A stretch of 64,000 bases of DNA from Bifidobacterium pongonis (GCF_019331805.1 NZ_JAHBBE010000003.1:45898-109897), one strand, 5' to 3'. Numbered from the stretch's first letter, positions 18,529 through 28,273 are shown. Numbers and translations: made by a program. The notes: generated by a model from the sequence alone, not told the origin.

Positions 18529-19476
18529 ATGGATCGCCTCATCGAAGCGATTAACGCGACGCAGAACCCCAGCGTCGTCGGTCTCGACCCGACGGAAGCG
18601 CTCGTGCCGGCCCAAGTGGTGGCATCCTTCGCCGACGAGGTCCGCGAATCCGTCGAGAACGAGGAGGAGTTGCAGGCCGCCCAGCTGGCCGTCGCCTACT
18701 ACGAGTTCAACCGCACCATCATCGACGCCGTCGCGGGCATAGTCCCCGCCGTCAAGCCGCAGATCGCCATGTACGAGGCGCTCGGCCCCGCGGGCGTGGA
18801 CGTGTACGCCATGACCTGCGAATACGCGCGCGAACGCGGCCTGTACGTGCTGGCCGACGTCAAGCGCGGCGACATCGGTTCGACCGCCGCCGCCTACGCC
18901 CGCATGCTCACCGGCGTGGGGGAGCACGACCCGTGGAGCATCGACGCGGTCACCGTCAACCCGTATCTCGGCACCGACGGCATCACGCCGTTCGTCGATG
19001 CCGCCACCGAAGCCGACAAGGACCTGTTCGTGCTGGTGCGCACCTCCAACCCGTCCTCCAGCGAGCTGCAGATGCTCGACCTGGCCGACGGCAAGAAGGT
19101 CTACGAGCATGTGGCCGATCTGGTCGAAGGCTGGGGCGCCGAAACAATCGGCAACTACGGTTATTCGCGTGTCGGCGCGGTCATCGGCGCCACCCACCCC
19201 GAGGAAGGCAAGGCGTTGCGCAAGCGCATGCCGCACACGTTCTTCCTCGTGCCGGGGTATGGGGCGCAGGGCGGTACCGCAGCCGACGTTCGTGGCATGT
19301 TCGATGCCGACGGTTCCGGCGCGATCGTCAACTCGTCGCGCGGCATCATCGGCGCATGGCGCAAGAGCGGCCAATACAGCGACAACATGAGCGCCGACGA
19401 CGCGCTCGAACTGGTTGGTGAGAGCGCCCGTGCGGCCGCCATCGACATGCGCGATAATCTGAGAGCAGTGCTGTAA
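18529..19476 (+). CDS. pyrF: Orotidine 5'-phosphate decarboxylase (type 2)
   Basis: A 315-residue barrel enzyme that converts OMP to UMP. The catalytic LADVKRGDIGSTA segment (Lys-Arg-Gly-Asp) is near residue 105, of the longer type 2 form common in actinobacteria. The C-terminal phosphate-gripper region is recognisable as VPGYGAQGGT. An AAAGGAAAG site precedes the ATG, 33 bp after pyrC. Confidence 0.95.
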   Translation: MDRLIEAINATQNPSVVGLDPTEALVPAQVVASFADEVRESVENEEELQAAQLAVAYYEFNRTIIDAVAGIVPAVKPQIAMYEALGPAGVDVYAMTCEYARERGLYVLADVKRGDIGSTAAAYARMLTGVGEHDPWSIDAVTVNPYLGTDGITPFVDAATEADKDLFVLVRTSNPSSSELQMLDLADGKKVYEHVADLVEGWGAETIGNYGYSRVGAVIGATHPEEGKALRKRMPHTFFLVPGYGAQGGTAADVRGMFDADGSGAIVNSSRGIIGAWRKSGQYSDNMSADDALELVGESARAAAIDMRDNLRAVL

Positions 19477-19494
19477 GAGCAAGAGGAGATGAAC

Positions 19495-20319
19495 ATGACT
19501 TTCACCCGCACCTATGACGTGGTGGATGAGGCGGTGTCCGCAGGGTATTTCCCGCCGCGCCACCCCGTCGTCATCACCGCGATCGATGAACTCGCCGACG
19601 GCGTGGTCCGCATGGCGTTCCGCGATCCGTACATCGCCGAACATGCGCGTCCGGCCCAGTTCGTGAACCTGTTCACCGATGACGAGATGATGCTCATGCC
19701 GCGTCCGTTCGGCGTGAGCGAAGTGAACGGCGATGAGGTGAGCATCATCTTCGCCGTGGTCGGCAAGGGTACGGCGAATCTCGCCGCCAAGCATGTGGGC
19801 GACAGCGTCGACGTGCTCGGCCCGCTGGGATTCCACCCCTTCAAGGTCAAGGACAAGGCGCATTACGTGCTCGTCGCAGGCGGATTGGGCGTGCCCCCGC
19901 TGATCTGCGCCGCGCAGAAGCTGCATGACGCCGGCGAATCGAAGGTCACCGCCGTGTTCGGCTACCGTGACGTGAAGTTCGCGGACGATATCGTCGCGCC
20001 GTACGCGGACAGCGTGCTGAGCATCGACAACGAGCACGGCAACGTCGTGACGCTGCTCGATCAGCTGGAATCCGAAAACGGCCTGACCGTGGACGGACTG
20101 GACACCGTGCTGCTCGTATGCGGACCGCTGCCGATGATGAAGGCGGTGGCCGAATGGGCCGCCAAACGCGGCCTGGCATGCCAGCTGAGCATGGAACAGC
20201 GCATGGGCTGCGGTTACGGCACCTGCGTGCTGTGCACCATCGACACCGTGGACGGTAGGCTCAAGGTCTGCTCCGACGGTCCGGTCTTCTCTCGTGAACA
20301 GTTGGGATGGGGTGAATGA
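19495..20319 (+). CDS. pyrK: Dihydroorotate dehydrogenase electron-transfer subunit
   Basis: A 274-residue FAD and 2Fe-2S protein that passes electrons from the PyrD subunit to NAD+. The flavin-binding barrel has RPFGVSEV, the NAD domain has LVAGGLGVPPL, and the C-terminal cluster motif is C-x4-C-x2-C-x11-C (CGYGTCVLC...VCSDGP). The ATG at 19495 is preferred because AAGAGGAG lies six bases ahead; the ATG at 19489 is too close to that site. It overlaps pyrD by a few bases. Confidence 0.94.
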   Translation: MTFTRTYDVVDEAVSAGYFPPRHPVVITAIDELADGVVRMAFRDPYIAEHARPAQFVNLFTDDEMMLMPRPFGVSEVNGDEVSIIFAVVGKGTANLAAKHVGDSVDVLGPLGFHPFKVKDKAHYVLVAGGLGVPPLICAAQKLHDAGESKVTAVFGYRDVKFADDIVAPYADSVLSIDNEHGNVVTLLDQLESENGLTVDGLDTVLLVCGPLPMMKAVAEWAAKRGLACQLSMEQRMGCGYGTCVLCTIDTVDGRLKVCSDGPVFSREQLGWGE

Positions 20320-21281
20320 TTATGACTGCGAACGCCAACGAGAACAAGCACGTCAACCTGTACGAACCGCACGAGTGGAAGCATTCCACCAAGGTGGCCG
20401 GCGTGACCTGGAAGAACCCGGTGGGCACCGCCTCCGGCACGTTCCAGTACGCCGCCGTGCGCTGGTTCTACGATGTGAGCCAGCTCGGCGCCGTGTGCAC
20501 CAAGGGCGTCTCCCCGGTGCCGTGGGAGGGTAATCCCAGCCCGCGTACCACCGAAGGCCCGGCCAGCAACCTCAACGCCGTCGGCCTGCAGAACCCGGGC
20601 GTCGACCATTATCTGGTCGACGATCTGCCCAAGCTCAAGAAGATCGGCGCGACCGTGATCGCGAACGTGGCCGGCCATTGCGATGAGGATTACTGCGAGG
20701 TCGTGGCCAAGCTCGCCGATTGCGATGCGGACATGCTGGAGATCAACGTCAGCTGCCCGAACGTGACGCACGGCGGCATGAGCGTGGGCACCGATCCGGT
20801 CGCCCTTTCCAAGCTCATGGACAAACTGCGCCCGATGACCGACAAGCCGATGATCGTCAAGCTCACGCCGAACGTCACCGACATCACCGCCCCGGCCCGC
20901 GCCGCCGTCGAACATGGCGCCGACGCGCTGAGCATGATCAACACCCTGCTCGGCATGAGGCTTAACATCAACACCGGTGAACCGATCATCGCCAACCGTA
21001 CCGGCGGCGTGTCCGGACCGGCCGTGCTGCCTGTCGGCATCGCCGCGGTCTACCGTGTGCGCACCGCGCTGCCCGACACCCCGATCATCGGCATCGGCGG
21101 CATCGACACCGGCGAGAAGGCGTTGGAATACCTGTATGCGGGTGCCAATGCGGTCGAGGTCGGCGCGGCCGCCCTGTTCGACCCGGTGGCGCCGTTGCGT
21201 GTGGCCCGTGAACTCGACGATCTGCTTGACGATCGCCCGGAGCTTGCGGCCAAACTCGCCGCCGGCCAGACCTGGCGCTGA
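20316..21281 (+). CDS. pyrD: Dihydroorotate dehydrogenase (NAD+), catalytic subunit, class 1B
   Basis: A 321-residue FMN barrel enzyme that oxidises dihydroorotate to orotate together with PyrK. NVSCPN holds the class 1 catalytic Cys, KLTPNVTDI a substrate Lys, and GIGGIDTGEKALEY the FMN phosphate loop. The start ATGA overlaps the pyrK stop, fitting a coupled heterocomplex; a second ATG lies at 20322. The pairing with PyrK marks it as the NAD-linked 1B class. Confidence 0.95.
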   Translation: MIMTANANENKHVNLYEPHEWKHSTKVAGVTWKNPVGTASGTFQYAAVRWFYDVSQLGAVCTKGVSPVPWEGNPSPRTTEGPASNLNAVGLQNPGVDHYLVDDLPKLKKIGATVIANVAGHCDEDYCEVVAKLADCDADMLEINVSCPNVTHGGMSVGTDPVALSKLMDKLRPMTDKPMIVKLTPNVTDITAPARAAVEHGADALSMINTLLGMRLNINTGEPIIANRTGGVSGPAVLPVGIAAVYRVRTALPDTPIIGIGGIDTGEKALEYLYAGANAVEVGAAALFDPVAPLRVARELDDLLDDRPELAAKLAAGQTWR

Positions 21282-21289
21282 TTCCCGTT

Positions 21290-21328
21290 CCGGTCGGGGC
21301 GGCCTTTCCGGACGGCCGCCCCGACCGG
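21290..21328 (+). terminator. Perfect 15-bp hairpin between pyrD and pyrE
   Basis: CCGGTCGGGGCGGCC pairs fully with GGCCGCCCCGACCGG. No T tract follows, so it may only lower or process the message before pyrE. Confidence 0.5.
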
Positions 21329-21389
21329 CGCATCGTTCGTTCCGGAGAACACGTTTCAGACGCCCGCAAGGGCAATGGAAGGAAAGCAA

Positions 21390-22085
21390 ATGGCCCAGTC
21401 CCTCGACATTCGTTTCACCCAGTTCCTGCTGGAATCCAAGGCGTTGAAGTTCGGCGAGTTCACGCTGAAGTCCGGCCGCAAGTCCCCGTATTTCATCAAT
21501 GCCGGCGCGTTCAACGACGGTAGGAAGATCGCGACGCTCGGCGCCTTCTACGCGGAGAAGATCGCGAACGAGATCGAGGCGGGCAACCTGCCGAAGGACA
21601 TCGACACCGTGTTCGGCCCGGCCTACAAGGGCATTCCGCTCGGCGTCTCCACCGCCATCGCGCTCACCTCGGGCCACGGCATGGAGGTCGGCTACACCTT
21701 CGACCGCAAGGAGAAGAAGGATCACGGCGACGGCGGTATGATGGTCGGCACCCAGCTGACCGATGGCATGAAGGTGCTGCTCGTCGACGATGTGATGACC
21801 GCGGGCACCGCGGTGCGTGAGGTCATTCCGAAGCTCAAGGCCGAGGCCGATGTCGAGGTCGTGGGTCTGGTGCTGAGCGTGGATCGTATGGAGAAGACCA
21901 AGGATTCCGACATGTCGGCGGTCAAGGCCGTCGAGGCCGAGTTCGGCTTCCCGGTGTTCGCCATCGCGAATGTGAGGGAGATCTTCGAGGCCGGCCAGCA
22001 TATCGAGACCGCCGACGGCACCGCGTATGTGACGCCGGAGATCGCCGCTGCCGCCGACGAGTATCTCGCCCGTTACGGCGCCTGA
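21390..22085 (+). CDS. pyrE: Orotate phosphoribosyltransferase
   Basis: A 231-residue enzyme that joins orotate and PRPP to give OMP, the step before PyrF. The PRPP loop is [13 protein letters not shown], and [10 protein letters not shown] plus the YFINAG segment match the family. The ATG at 21390 follows GGAAGGAAAG; an ATG at 21375 has no ribosome site. It is the last gene of the pyr operon and is followed by a symmetrical terminator. Confidence 0.95.
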   Translation: MAQSLDIRFTQFLLESKALKFGEFTLKSGRKSPYFINAGAFNDGRKIATLGAFYAEKIANEIEAGNLPKDIDTVFGPAYKGIPLGVSTAIALTSGHGMEVGYTFDRKEKKDHGDGGMMVGTQLTDGMKVLLVDDVMTAGTAVREVIPKLKAEADVEVVGLVLSVDRMEKTKDSDMSAVKAVEAEFGFPVFAIANVREIFEAGQHIETADGTAYVTPEIAAAADEYLARYGA

Positions 22086-22115
22086 GCCGCTTTCGCGCTT
22101 TCGCATATAACGCGA

Positions 22116-22146
22116 TAAGGGGGATTCCCAATGGGAATCCCCCTTA
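22116..22146. terminator. Bidirectional terminator between pyrE and the LysR gene
   Basis: A perfect 14-bp stem, TAAGGGGGATTCCC with its complement, closes on a 3-base loop. It separates convergent genes. Confidence 0.85.
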
Positions 22147-22237
22147 GTATTAGGAGCCTGAACATGCTGAACAGGCGGAGACCGGCGGCGATTCCGTCCG
22201 GCCAGCCGGTCAAGTCGGCCCGGTCGGTTGAACCGAC

Positions 22238-23161
22238 TCAGTCGATCAGGTTGTAGCCGTGGTCGGCGACCACCGACTTGAGCTTCTCCAGGTAGCTTTC
22301 TGCCGCGGTAGACAGTTTTGCACGCTCGTTGGTGATCCAGCCGACCAGCATGGTCTCGTCGGAATCCAGCGGCACGGTGACGATCTTCTCGTTGTTGAGG
22401 TCGCCGTTGTCGATGCCGGTGCACACCGTGTAGCCGTTCAGGCCGATGATGAAGTTCAGGATCGTGGCGCGGTCGGTCACGTTGATCTGTTTGGGGGAGT
22501 AGTCGGGCCATACGGCCTCCTCCGCGAAGTAGAAGCTGCCGTCCTCGCCCTGCTCGTACTGGATGAACGGGAACGGCTTGAGGTCCTTCATCGTGATGAG
22601 CTTCTTCGTGGCGAGCGGATTGTCGCGGGAGATGAACACGTGCAGCGGCGCACGGAACAGCGGGTGGAACTCCAGGTGCTTCTCACGCAGCAGCTTGCCG
22701 ATGACGTCCTTGTTGAAATCGGACAGGTAGATGATGCCCAGATCGGAGCGCATGTTGGCGACGGAGTCGATGATGTCGCGTGTGCGGGTCTCACGGATCG
22801 TGAACTCGTACTCGTCGGAACGGATCGCGTTGATCATCTCCACGAACGCCTCCACGGCGAACATGTAATGCTGCGTCGAAACGGTGCACAGCTGCTTGCG
22901 CGGCTTGGCGTTCTTGTAGCGTTCCTCAAGCAGGGACGCCTGATCGAGGACCTGACGCGCGTAGGTGAGGAACTCCGCGCCGTCCACGGTCAGCGCGATG
23001 CCTTGGGAGGAGCGGGTGAAGATCTCGATGCCGAGCTCCTTCTCCAGTTCCTTGACGGATGAGCTCAACGCGGGCTGCGACACGTACAGTTCGTGGGAGG
23101 CCTCGTTCATGGAACCGCATTCGACGATTTTGACGATGTATTTCAGCTGCAGGAGAGTCAT
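22238..23161 (-). CDS. LysR-family transcriptional regulator
   Basis: A 307-residue regulator. The N-terminal winged HTH has LQLKYIVKIVECGSMNEASHELYVSQPALS (HTH over residues 18-37), followed by ELGIEIFTRSSQGI, the standard LysR linker region. The C-terminal two-lobed effector domain includes FIQYEQGEDGSFYFAEE. It resembles CysB/CysL-like LysR proteins in general form, but the effector is not evident. It is convergent with the pyr operon and lies 54 bp downstream of the TetR gene, probably cotranscribed with it. Confidence 0.88.
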   Translation of the reverse strand: MTLLQLKYIVKIVECGSMNEASHELYVSQPALSSSVKELEKELGIEIFTRSSQGIALTVDGAEFLTYARQVLDQASLLEERYKNAKPRKQLCTVSTQHYMFAVEAFVEMINAIRSDEYEFTIRETRTRDIIDSVANMRSDLGIIYLSDFNKDVIGKLLREKHLEFHPLFRAPLHVFISRDNPLATKKLITMKDLKPFPFIQYEQGEDGSFYFAEEAVWPDYSPKQINVTDRATILNFIIGLNGYTVCTGIDNGDLNNEKIVTVPLDSDETMLVGWITNERAKLSTAAESYLEKLKSVVADHGYNLID

Positions 23162-23215
23162 AAGTTCAGGTTAGAGCCAAGTCCTGACGCTGTGTGTCGC
23201 CTTATAACCGCGTGT

Positions 23216-23905
23216 CTACATAGTGGACTCGCCGGTGGTCGCCGCTTCGCCCGTCGCCGTATCCGCAGCCATGCCGGTCGTCATGCCCGCAGTCCCGCTC
23301 GCCGGTCGGAGCATGTTGATCGGCGCGGTGCTCTTGTTGATCTCGATGATGTCGAGGATCGTCTCCGGCGACTCCTGGCAGCCGTGGCGGATCCACAACC
23401 AGATGATCGAGGCCACGCCGGAGACAAGGATCTCCATCGCGTATTCGGCGGGAATGCGTTCGTTGAATTCGGTGGAACCGAACGCCTTGGAATTCTGCGT
23501 GACGATCATCTGCTGAAGCACGTCCTTGAGCCGGTCGTACATGCCCATATCGTTGTTGCTGCGCGAGATGGCGTTGAAGACGGCGTAATGGGCCTTGAAA
23601 TAGCGCAGCGCGTGCAGGATGTCGTCGGTGCCGAACAGGTCGTCGGCCGTCTCCACGCGTTCCATCTCGTCGCGCTCGCGGATGAGCAGCTGCGCCACGT
23701 CGTCGATGAGATCGTCGAGCAGCTGTTGGCGCAGGTCGAACTTGTCGGTGTAATGCATGTAGAACGTGCCGCGGTTGATATGCGCCTCGCGGGCGATATC
23801 GCTTACGGTCATCTTGTCGAACCCCTTGGTGTCGGTCAACGTGATGAACGCGTTCCTGATGCGCTGTTCGGTGGTGTCGGTTGCGTCGGCTTTCGCGACT
23901 TTCAT
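23216..23905 (-). CDS. TetR-family transcriptional regulator
   Basis: A 229-residue repressor-like protein. The DNA-binding helix-turn-helix is MTVSDIAREAHINRGTFYMHY with the usual K-F-D-L after it. The C-terminal ligand domain ends in a low-complexity Gly/Met/Ala/Thr tail (about 30 residues). It diverges from the ABC transporter genes at 24093 and so probably represses them and itself, with the transported compound as inducer; this is inference from gene order. Confidence 0.88.
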   Translation of the reverse strand: MKVAKADATDTTEQRIRNAFITLTDTKGFDKMTVSDIAREAHINRGTFYMHYTDKFDLRQQLLDDLIDDVAQLLIRERDEMERVETADDLFGTDDILHALRYFKAHYAVFNAISRSNNDMGMYDRLKDVLQQMIVTQNSKAFGSTEFNERIPAEYAMEILVSGVASIIWLWIRHGCQESPETILDIIEINKSTAPINMLRPASGTAGMTTGMAADTATGEAATTGESTM

Positions 23906-23965
23906 GATCGCTCCTCACTACACGGGCGGATAGGTGGAAATGAACAGTTTGGCCGGAATTGATGA

Positions 23966-24022
23966 TTGACCGGTCCGCGGGTCGCTTCCTACAATCACAC
24001 TCTAGCACTAATCAACACGTTG
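23966..24022 (+). promoter_or_regulatory. Promoter and candidate TetR operator for the ABC operon
   Basis: TTGACC (23966-23971) and TACAAT (23990-23995) are separated by 18 bp, a good housekeeping promoter. Just downstream, CAACACGTTG (24013-24022) is a small imperfect palindrome in the position expected for a repressor site. Confidence 0.6.
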
Positions 24023-24092
24023 TCTATTGACGGTTGGCAAGTGCGAACCACGGCAAAACCGACAACCAGACCGATTGGAACATGGAGGAACG

Positions 24093-24794
24093 ATGGCCTA
24101 CATAGAGATGATCCACAGCTTCAAGCGCTATCAGATGGGTTCCACCACCATCGTGGCGAACAACGACGTGAGTTTCGGCATAGAAAAAGGCGAACTGGCG
24201 ATCATCCTGGGCGCCTCGGGCGCAGGCAAATCGACAGTGCTCAACATCCTGGGCGGCATGGACACGAATTCCGAAGGCCAGGTGATCATCGACGGCAAGG
24301 ACATCTCCGGCTACAACGCGCACCAGCTCACCGACTACCGCCGATACGACATCGGCTTCGTCTTCCAGTTCTACAACCTCGTCGCCAACCTCACGGCGAA
24401 GGAAAACGTCGAACTCGCCTCGCAGATCGTCGCGGACGCGCAAGACCCGGTACAGGCGCTCATCGACGTGGGCCTGCAGGACAGGATCGACAACTTCCCC
24501 GCACAGCTCTCCGGCGGCGAACAGCAGCGCGTCGCCATCGCCCGCGCAGTGGCGAAGAACCCGAAGATCCTGCTCTGCGACGAACCCACCGGCGCACTCG
24601 ACTACAACACCGGCAAACAAGTCCTGCAAATCCTGCAGGACATGAGCCGCAAGAAAGGCGCGACCGTCGTCATGGTCACACACAACTCCGCCATCGCACC
24701 CATCGCCGACCGTGTGATCCGCATGCACGACGCGCGCGTGCAATCAATCGAAATCAACGAACACCCGATGGACATCCAACAGCTCGAATGGTAG
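24093..24794 (+). CDS. ABC transporter ATP-binding protein (MacB/LolD type)
   Basis: A 233-residue ATPase. Walker A is GASGAGKST, the signature is [14 protein letters not shown], Walker B is [12 protein letters not shown], and the H-loop is VTHNS. The Q-loop reads [11 protein letters not shown], typical of the subfamily paired with FtsX-like permeases. The ATG at 24093 follows GGAGGA. The permease gene starts 9 bp after the stop. Confidence 0.95.
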   Translation: MAYIEMIHSFKRYQMGSTTIVANNDVSFGIEKGELAIILGASGAGKSTVLNILGGMDTNSEGQVIIDGKDISGYNAHQLTDYRRYDIGFVFQFYNLVANLTAKENVELASQIVADAQDPVQALIDVGLQDRIDNFPAQLSGGEQQRVAIARAVAKNPKILLCDEPTGALDYNTGKQVLQILQDMSRKKGATVVMVTHNSAIAPIADRVIRMHDARVQSIEINEHPMDIQQLEW

Positions 24795-24803
24795 GCGACG
24801 CAC

Positions 24804-27800
24804 ATGGCAAACACGCATAGGAACACGCACCGCCAGCAGCGGCGGCCGAAAGCACGCATGCGCAAACGCATGCTCAACAAAGACATCATCCAGACGCTCG
24901 CCAAATCCAAAGGACGATTCGTCTCCATCATGTGCCTGATGGCACTCGGCTCCTTCGCCCTCGTAGGCCTCATGGTCACCGGGCCGGACATGCGCGTCAC
25001 AGGCCGGCAATTCTACGGAGACAACAACCTCGCCGACATCACCGTCATCAGCGACTACGGCCTGAGCAAAGACGACCAGAACATCATCAAACGCACCGAC
25101 GGCGTACAAGACGCGGAATTCGGCTACTTCAAAGATGTGACCATCAAGAACACCAGCCACAGCATACGCATCTACTCCAAGCCGGAGAAAACCTCCACCT
25201 ACCGCGTGACGAAAGGGCGTCTGCCGCAGAAGAAAGGCGAAATAGCGCTCGCCAGCAAGGAGCAGGACAAGTACGCCATCGACAGCTCCATCCGCGTCGA
25301 GGAACAGCCGGACATCGCGGGCGACACCGTACTCACGGAGAACGAGTTCACGGTCGTGGGATTCGTGGACGCCTCCGACATCGTGTCCGATCTGAACGAG
25401 GGGCAGTCGACGGCCGGTGCCGGCGTGCTGAACGGGTATGCGGTGGTGACCGAAGACACCTTCGATTCCGACGTCGCCATGGTGGGCAAAGTCACCTTCA
25501 AAGACACGAGCGGCGTTGACTATTGGACCGACGAATACCGTGACCTGGTGCAGAAGCACAAGGACACGCTCACCAAGCGCCTGGCCAACCAGCCCAAGGC
25601 GCGTCAGGCCAGCATCCGCGAAACCCGCCGCGAACAGATCGACAAGGCGAAGCAGCAGGTCAAGGACGCCAAGCAGCAGCTGGCCGACAGTCAGCAGCAG
25701 CTCGATGACGCCGACAAGCAGATCGCCGACGCGAAAAACCAGTTGCAGCAAAGCGAAATCGACGCCGTGCAGCAGGCCGCTACCGCGCAGGCACAGCTGT
25801 CCACCGCACAGGCGCAGATCGACGCGGCATCCTCCCAACTGGTTTCCGCCCAAGTGCAGCTCGATGGCGCCTCCCAGCAATTGGCGAGCGGCCAGCAGGA
25901 ACTGAACGAATCCTGGCAGCAGCTTTCGGACGGCAAACAGCAGCTCGACGAAGCGCGCACGCAATTGGAAGCCACCAAAACCGTGCTCGACAAGACCGGG
26001 CAGATGCTCGCCAAGTGGGAGCAGACCGGCCTGACCGGCAAAGCCTACGAACAGTTGAAAGCGAAATACGATCAGTATCTCGCGCAATACAACCAGTCCG
26101 TCAGCCAGTACAACCAGAAGCTCGCGCAATACAATCAGGGCCTTGCGCAGTGGCAGAACGGCGCGAAGCAGCTCGATCAGGGCAGCAAGCAGTATGAGGA
26201 CAACGCCTCGCAGATCGCTTCGGCCGCCAATCAGCTCGCCAACAAGCAGACCGAACTCGGCAACGCGCAATCGCAGCTCGCCACCAGTCTCGGCAGCGGC
26301 GTGCAGCAGCTGATCGAAGGCCAGAACCAGATCGAAAGCGCCGAAAAGGAATACCAGAGCAAGCTCGACGAATTCAACAAGGCGAAGCCCGAAGCCGAAG
26401 CGAAGATCGCCAAAGCCGAACAGGACATCAAACTGGCCGAAGAGAAAGTGGATACGCTGGAAGTGCCGGCCTACTCCGTCGACTCGCGCCGTGAAGGATT
26501 GACCTCCGAAGGCTACCGCGTGTACGAGATCATCGCCGACATCGTCAACAAGCTGGCCGGCATCTTCCCGGCGTTCCTCTACCTGGTGGCCGCACTGGTC
26601 ACGTTCACCACCATGGGCCGCATGGTCGACGAGGAGCGTACGAATTCCGGCACGCTCAAGGCGCTCGGCTATGGCAACGCCGACGTGATGAGGAAATTCA
26701 CCATCTACGGGTTCGCGGCCTCCACCGCGGGTACCATCATCGGCGCGGCGGCCGGGCAGACCATTCTGCCGCTCATCGTGTACCACGCATACAGTTCGGG
26801 CTTCACCATGCCCGGCATCAGGCTCGACTTCCACCCGTGGATCACGCTGATGGCGTTCGTGCTGGCATGGGTCAGCGCCATCGTGCCCGCATGGCTGGTC
26901 GCGTCCAAGGAACTGCGGGAGAAGCCCGCGGCCCTGCTGCTGCCCAAGCCGCCCGCGAACGGTTCGAAGATCTTCCTGGAACGCATCACGCCGATATGGA
27001 ATCGGCTGAACTTCACGCATAAGGTCACGGCCCGCAACATCTTCCGCTACAAGATGCGCATGTTCATGACCGTGTTCGGCGTCTGCGGCGCGGTGGCGCT
27101 GCTCACGGCCGGCCTGTCGGTGCAGCATTCGATCCAGCAGATCGAAGACAGCCAGTTCGGCAACCTCATCCACTACGATCTGATCGTCGCCGAACGCTCC
27201 GATAACAACGCCGACCAGCGTGACGAAGTGGCGAAATCCATGAAACGCAAGACGGTTTCCAGCTCCACGCCGATCCGTTACGAACAGTTGACGAAGACGG
27301 CCGGCAAAAGCAACGACAAGCAGACCATCACCATGATCGCCACCGACGACGCCTACAATTTCGGCGACTATCTCACGTTGCGTGACAGGTCCACGCATGA
27401 ATCGCAGGTGCTCACCGACAAGGGCGCGATCATCTCCGAAAGCATGGCGAACATGCTGCACGTCAAGGTGGGGGATACGATCACCGTCACCGATTCGGAC
27501 GATGTCGAACGCACCGTGCGTGTCGACGGCATCACCGAAATGTATATCGGGCATTTCATGGTCATGACCTTCAACGGCTACGAGCATGTGTTCCATAAGG
27601 ATTGCACGTCGAACGGCTACATGGTCAAGCTCAAGGACGGCAGCGAGGAGAACGCTGCCAAGCAGGGCGCGAAGTTCATGGAACTTTCCGGCGTGCAAAG
27701 CGTGGTGCAGAACATCACGCAGAAGAAGCAGGTGCGCACCATCGTCAATTCGCTCAACCAGATCATGGAGGTGCTGGTGATCGTGGCGGCCATGCTCGCC

Positions 27801-28154
27801 GTGGTGATCCTGTACAACCTGACCAATCTGAACGTGTCCGAACGCATCCGCGAGCTGAGCACGATCAAGGTGCTGGGCTTCCACAGCAACGAGACCACCA
27901 TGTACATCTACCGCGAAACCATACTGTTGTCCGGCCTGGGCATACTGGTCGGCTACGGTTTCGGCGCATGGCTGCACGAGTACATCATCACCGAAGTGCC
28001 GCCGGATGAGGTCATGTTCGACCCGTCCATGGGCTGGCTCGCCTTCGTGGCGCCGCTCGTGGTGGTGGGCGTGGTGCTCGCCGTGCTCGGCTGGGTGGTC
28101 TACCGCAGACTGCGCGACGTGGATATGCTCGCCGCGTTGAAGTCGGTGGAATAG
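24804..28154 (+). CDS. FtsX-like ABC permease with large coiled-coil extracytoplasmic domain
   Basis: A 1116-residue permease. It begins with a basic region and a first membrane helix near residues 45-60. Between roughly residues 260 and 560 lies a Gln/Ala/Lys-rich heptad region (repeats such as QQLADSQQQLDDADKQ) that should form long coiled coils outside the membrane. Two FtsX cores follow: three helices around 585-700 and another set near 745 and 985-1105. With the ATPase this resembles MacB/YknZ-type export or envelope-protein systems controlled by a TetR protein; antimicrobial-compound export is likely but the substrate is unknown. Confidence 0.88.
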   Translation: MANTHRNTHRQQRRPKARMRKRMLNKDIIQTLAKSKGRFVSIMCLMALGSFALVGLMVTGPDMRVTGRQFYGDNNLADITVISDYGLSKDDQNIIKRTDGVQDAEFGYFKDVTIKNTSHSIRIYSKPEKTSTYRVTKGRLPQKKGEIALASKEQDKYAIDSSIRVEEQPDIAGDTVLTENEFTVVGFVDASDIVSDLNEGQSTAGAGVLNGYAVVTEDTFDSDVAMVGKVTFKDTSGVDYWTDEYRDLVQKHKDTLTKRLANQPKARQASIRETRREQIDKAKQQVKDAKQQLADSQQQLDDADKQIADAKNQLQQSEIDAVQQAATAQAQLSTAQAQIDAASSQLVSAQVQLDGASQQLASGQQELNESWQQLSDGKQQLDEARTQLEATKTVLDKTGQMLAKWEQTGLTGKAYEQLKAKYDQYLAQYNQSVSQYNQKLAQYNQGLAQWQNGAKQLDQGSKQYEDNASQIASAANQLANKQTELGNAQSQLATSLGSGVQQLIEGQNQIESAEKEYQSKLDEFNKAKPEAEAKIAKAEQDIKLAEEKVDTLEVPAYSVDSRREGLTSEGYRVYEIIADIVNKLAGIFPAFLYLVAALVTFTTMGRMVDEERTNSGTLKALGYGNADVMRKFTIYGFAASTAGTIIGAAAGQTILPLIVYHAYSSGFTMPGIRLDFHPWITLMAFVLAWVSAIVPAWLVASKELREKPAALLLPKPPANGSKIFLERITPIWNRLNFTHKVTARNIFRYKMRMFMTVFGVCGAVALLTAGLSVQHSIQQIEDSQFGNLIHYDLIVAERSDNNADQRDEVAKSMKRKTVSSSTPIRYEQLTKTAGKSNDKQTITMIATDDAYNFGDYLTLRDRSTHESQVLTDKGAIISESMANMLHVKVGDTITVTDSDDVERTVRVDGITEMYIGHFMVMTFNGYEHVFHKDCTSNGYMVKLKDGSEENAAKQGAKFMELSGVQSVVQNITQKKQVRTIVNSLNQIMEVLVIVAAMLAVVILYNLTNLNVSERIRELSTIKVLGFHSNETTMYIYRETILLSGLGILVGYGFGAWLHEYIITEVPPDEVMFDPSMGWLAFVAPLVVVGVVLAVLGWVVYRRLRDVDMLAALKSVE

Positions 28155-28175
28155 GCCGGAACGGCCCCACAAGAC

Positions 28176-28238
28176 GTGCCTTGCTTGTGTTGCGGTTGTG
28201 CAACGGTGGATGAGCGCAACGCGGGCAAGGCACTTTTT
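28176..28238 (+). terminator. Terminator of the ABC operon
   Basis: GTGCCTTGC and GCAAGGCAC form a 9-bp stem around a 40-base loop that contains a smaller stem, and TTTTT follows directly. Confidence 0.75.
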
Positions 28239-28241
28239 ATA

Positions 28242-28273
28242 TCGGTTACATCGGTTAAACCGACTATGTCGGT
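28242..28273. promoter_or_regulatory. TCGGTT repeat cluster with 13-bp palindrome
   Basis: TCGGTTAAACCGA (28251-28263) is a perfect palindrome, flanked by further TCGGTT half-sites at 28242 and 28268. It lies about 80 bp ahead of the small gene at 28346 and may be an operator. Confidence 0.45.

Noticed and set aside
16927..20037. Minus-strand open frame (1036 codons) opposite pyrC/F/K
   Set aside because: Runs across several well-supported genes and shows antisense-type Ala/Arg/Val/His composition.
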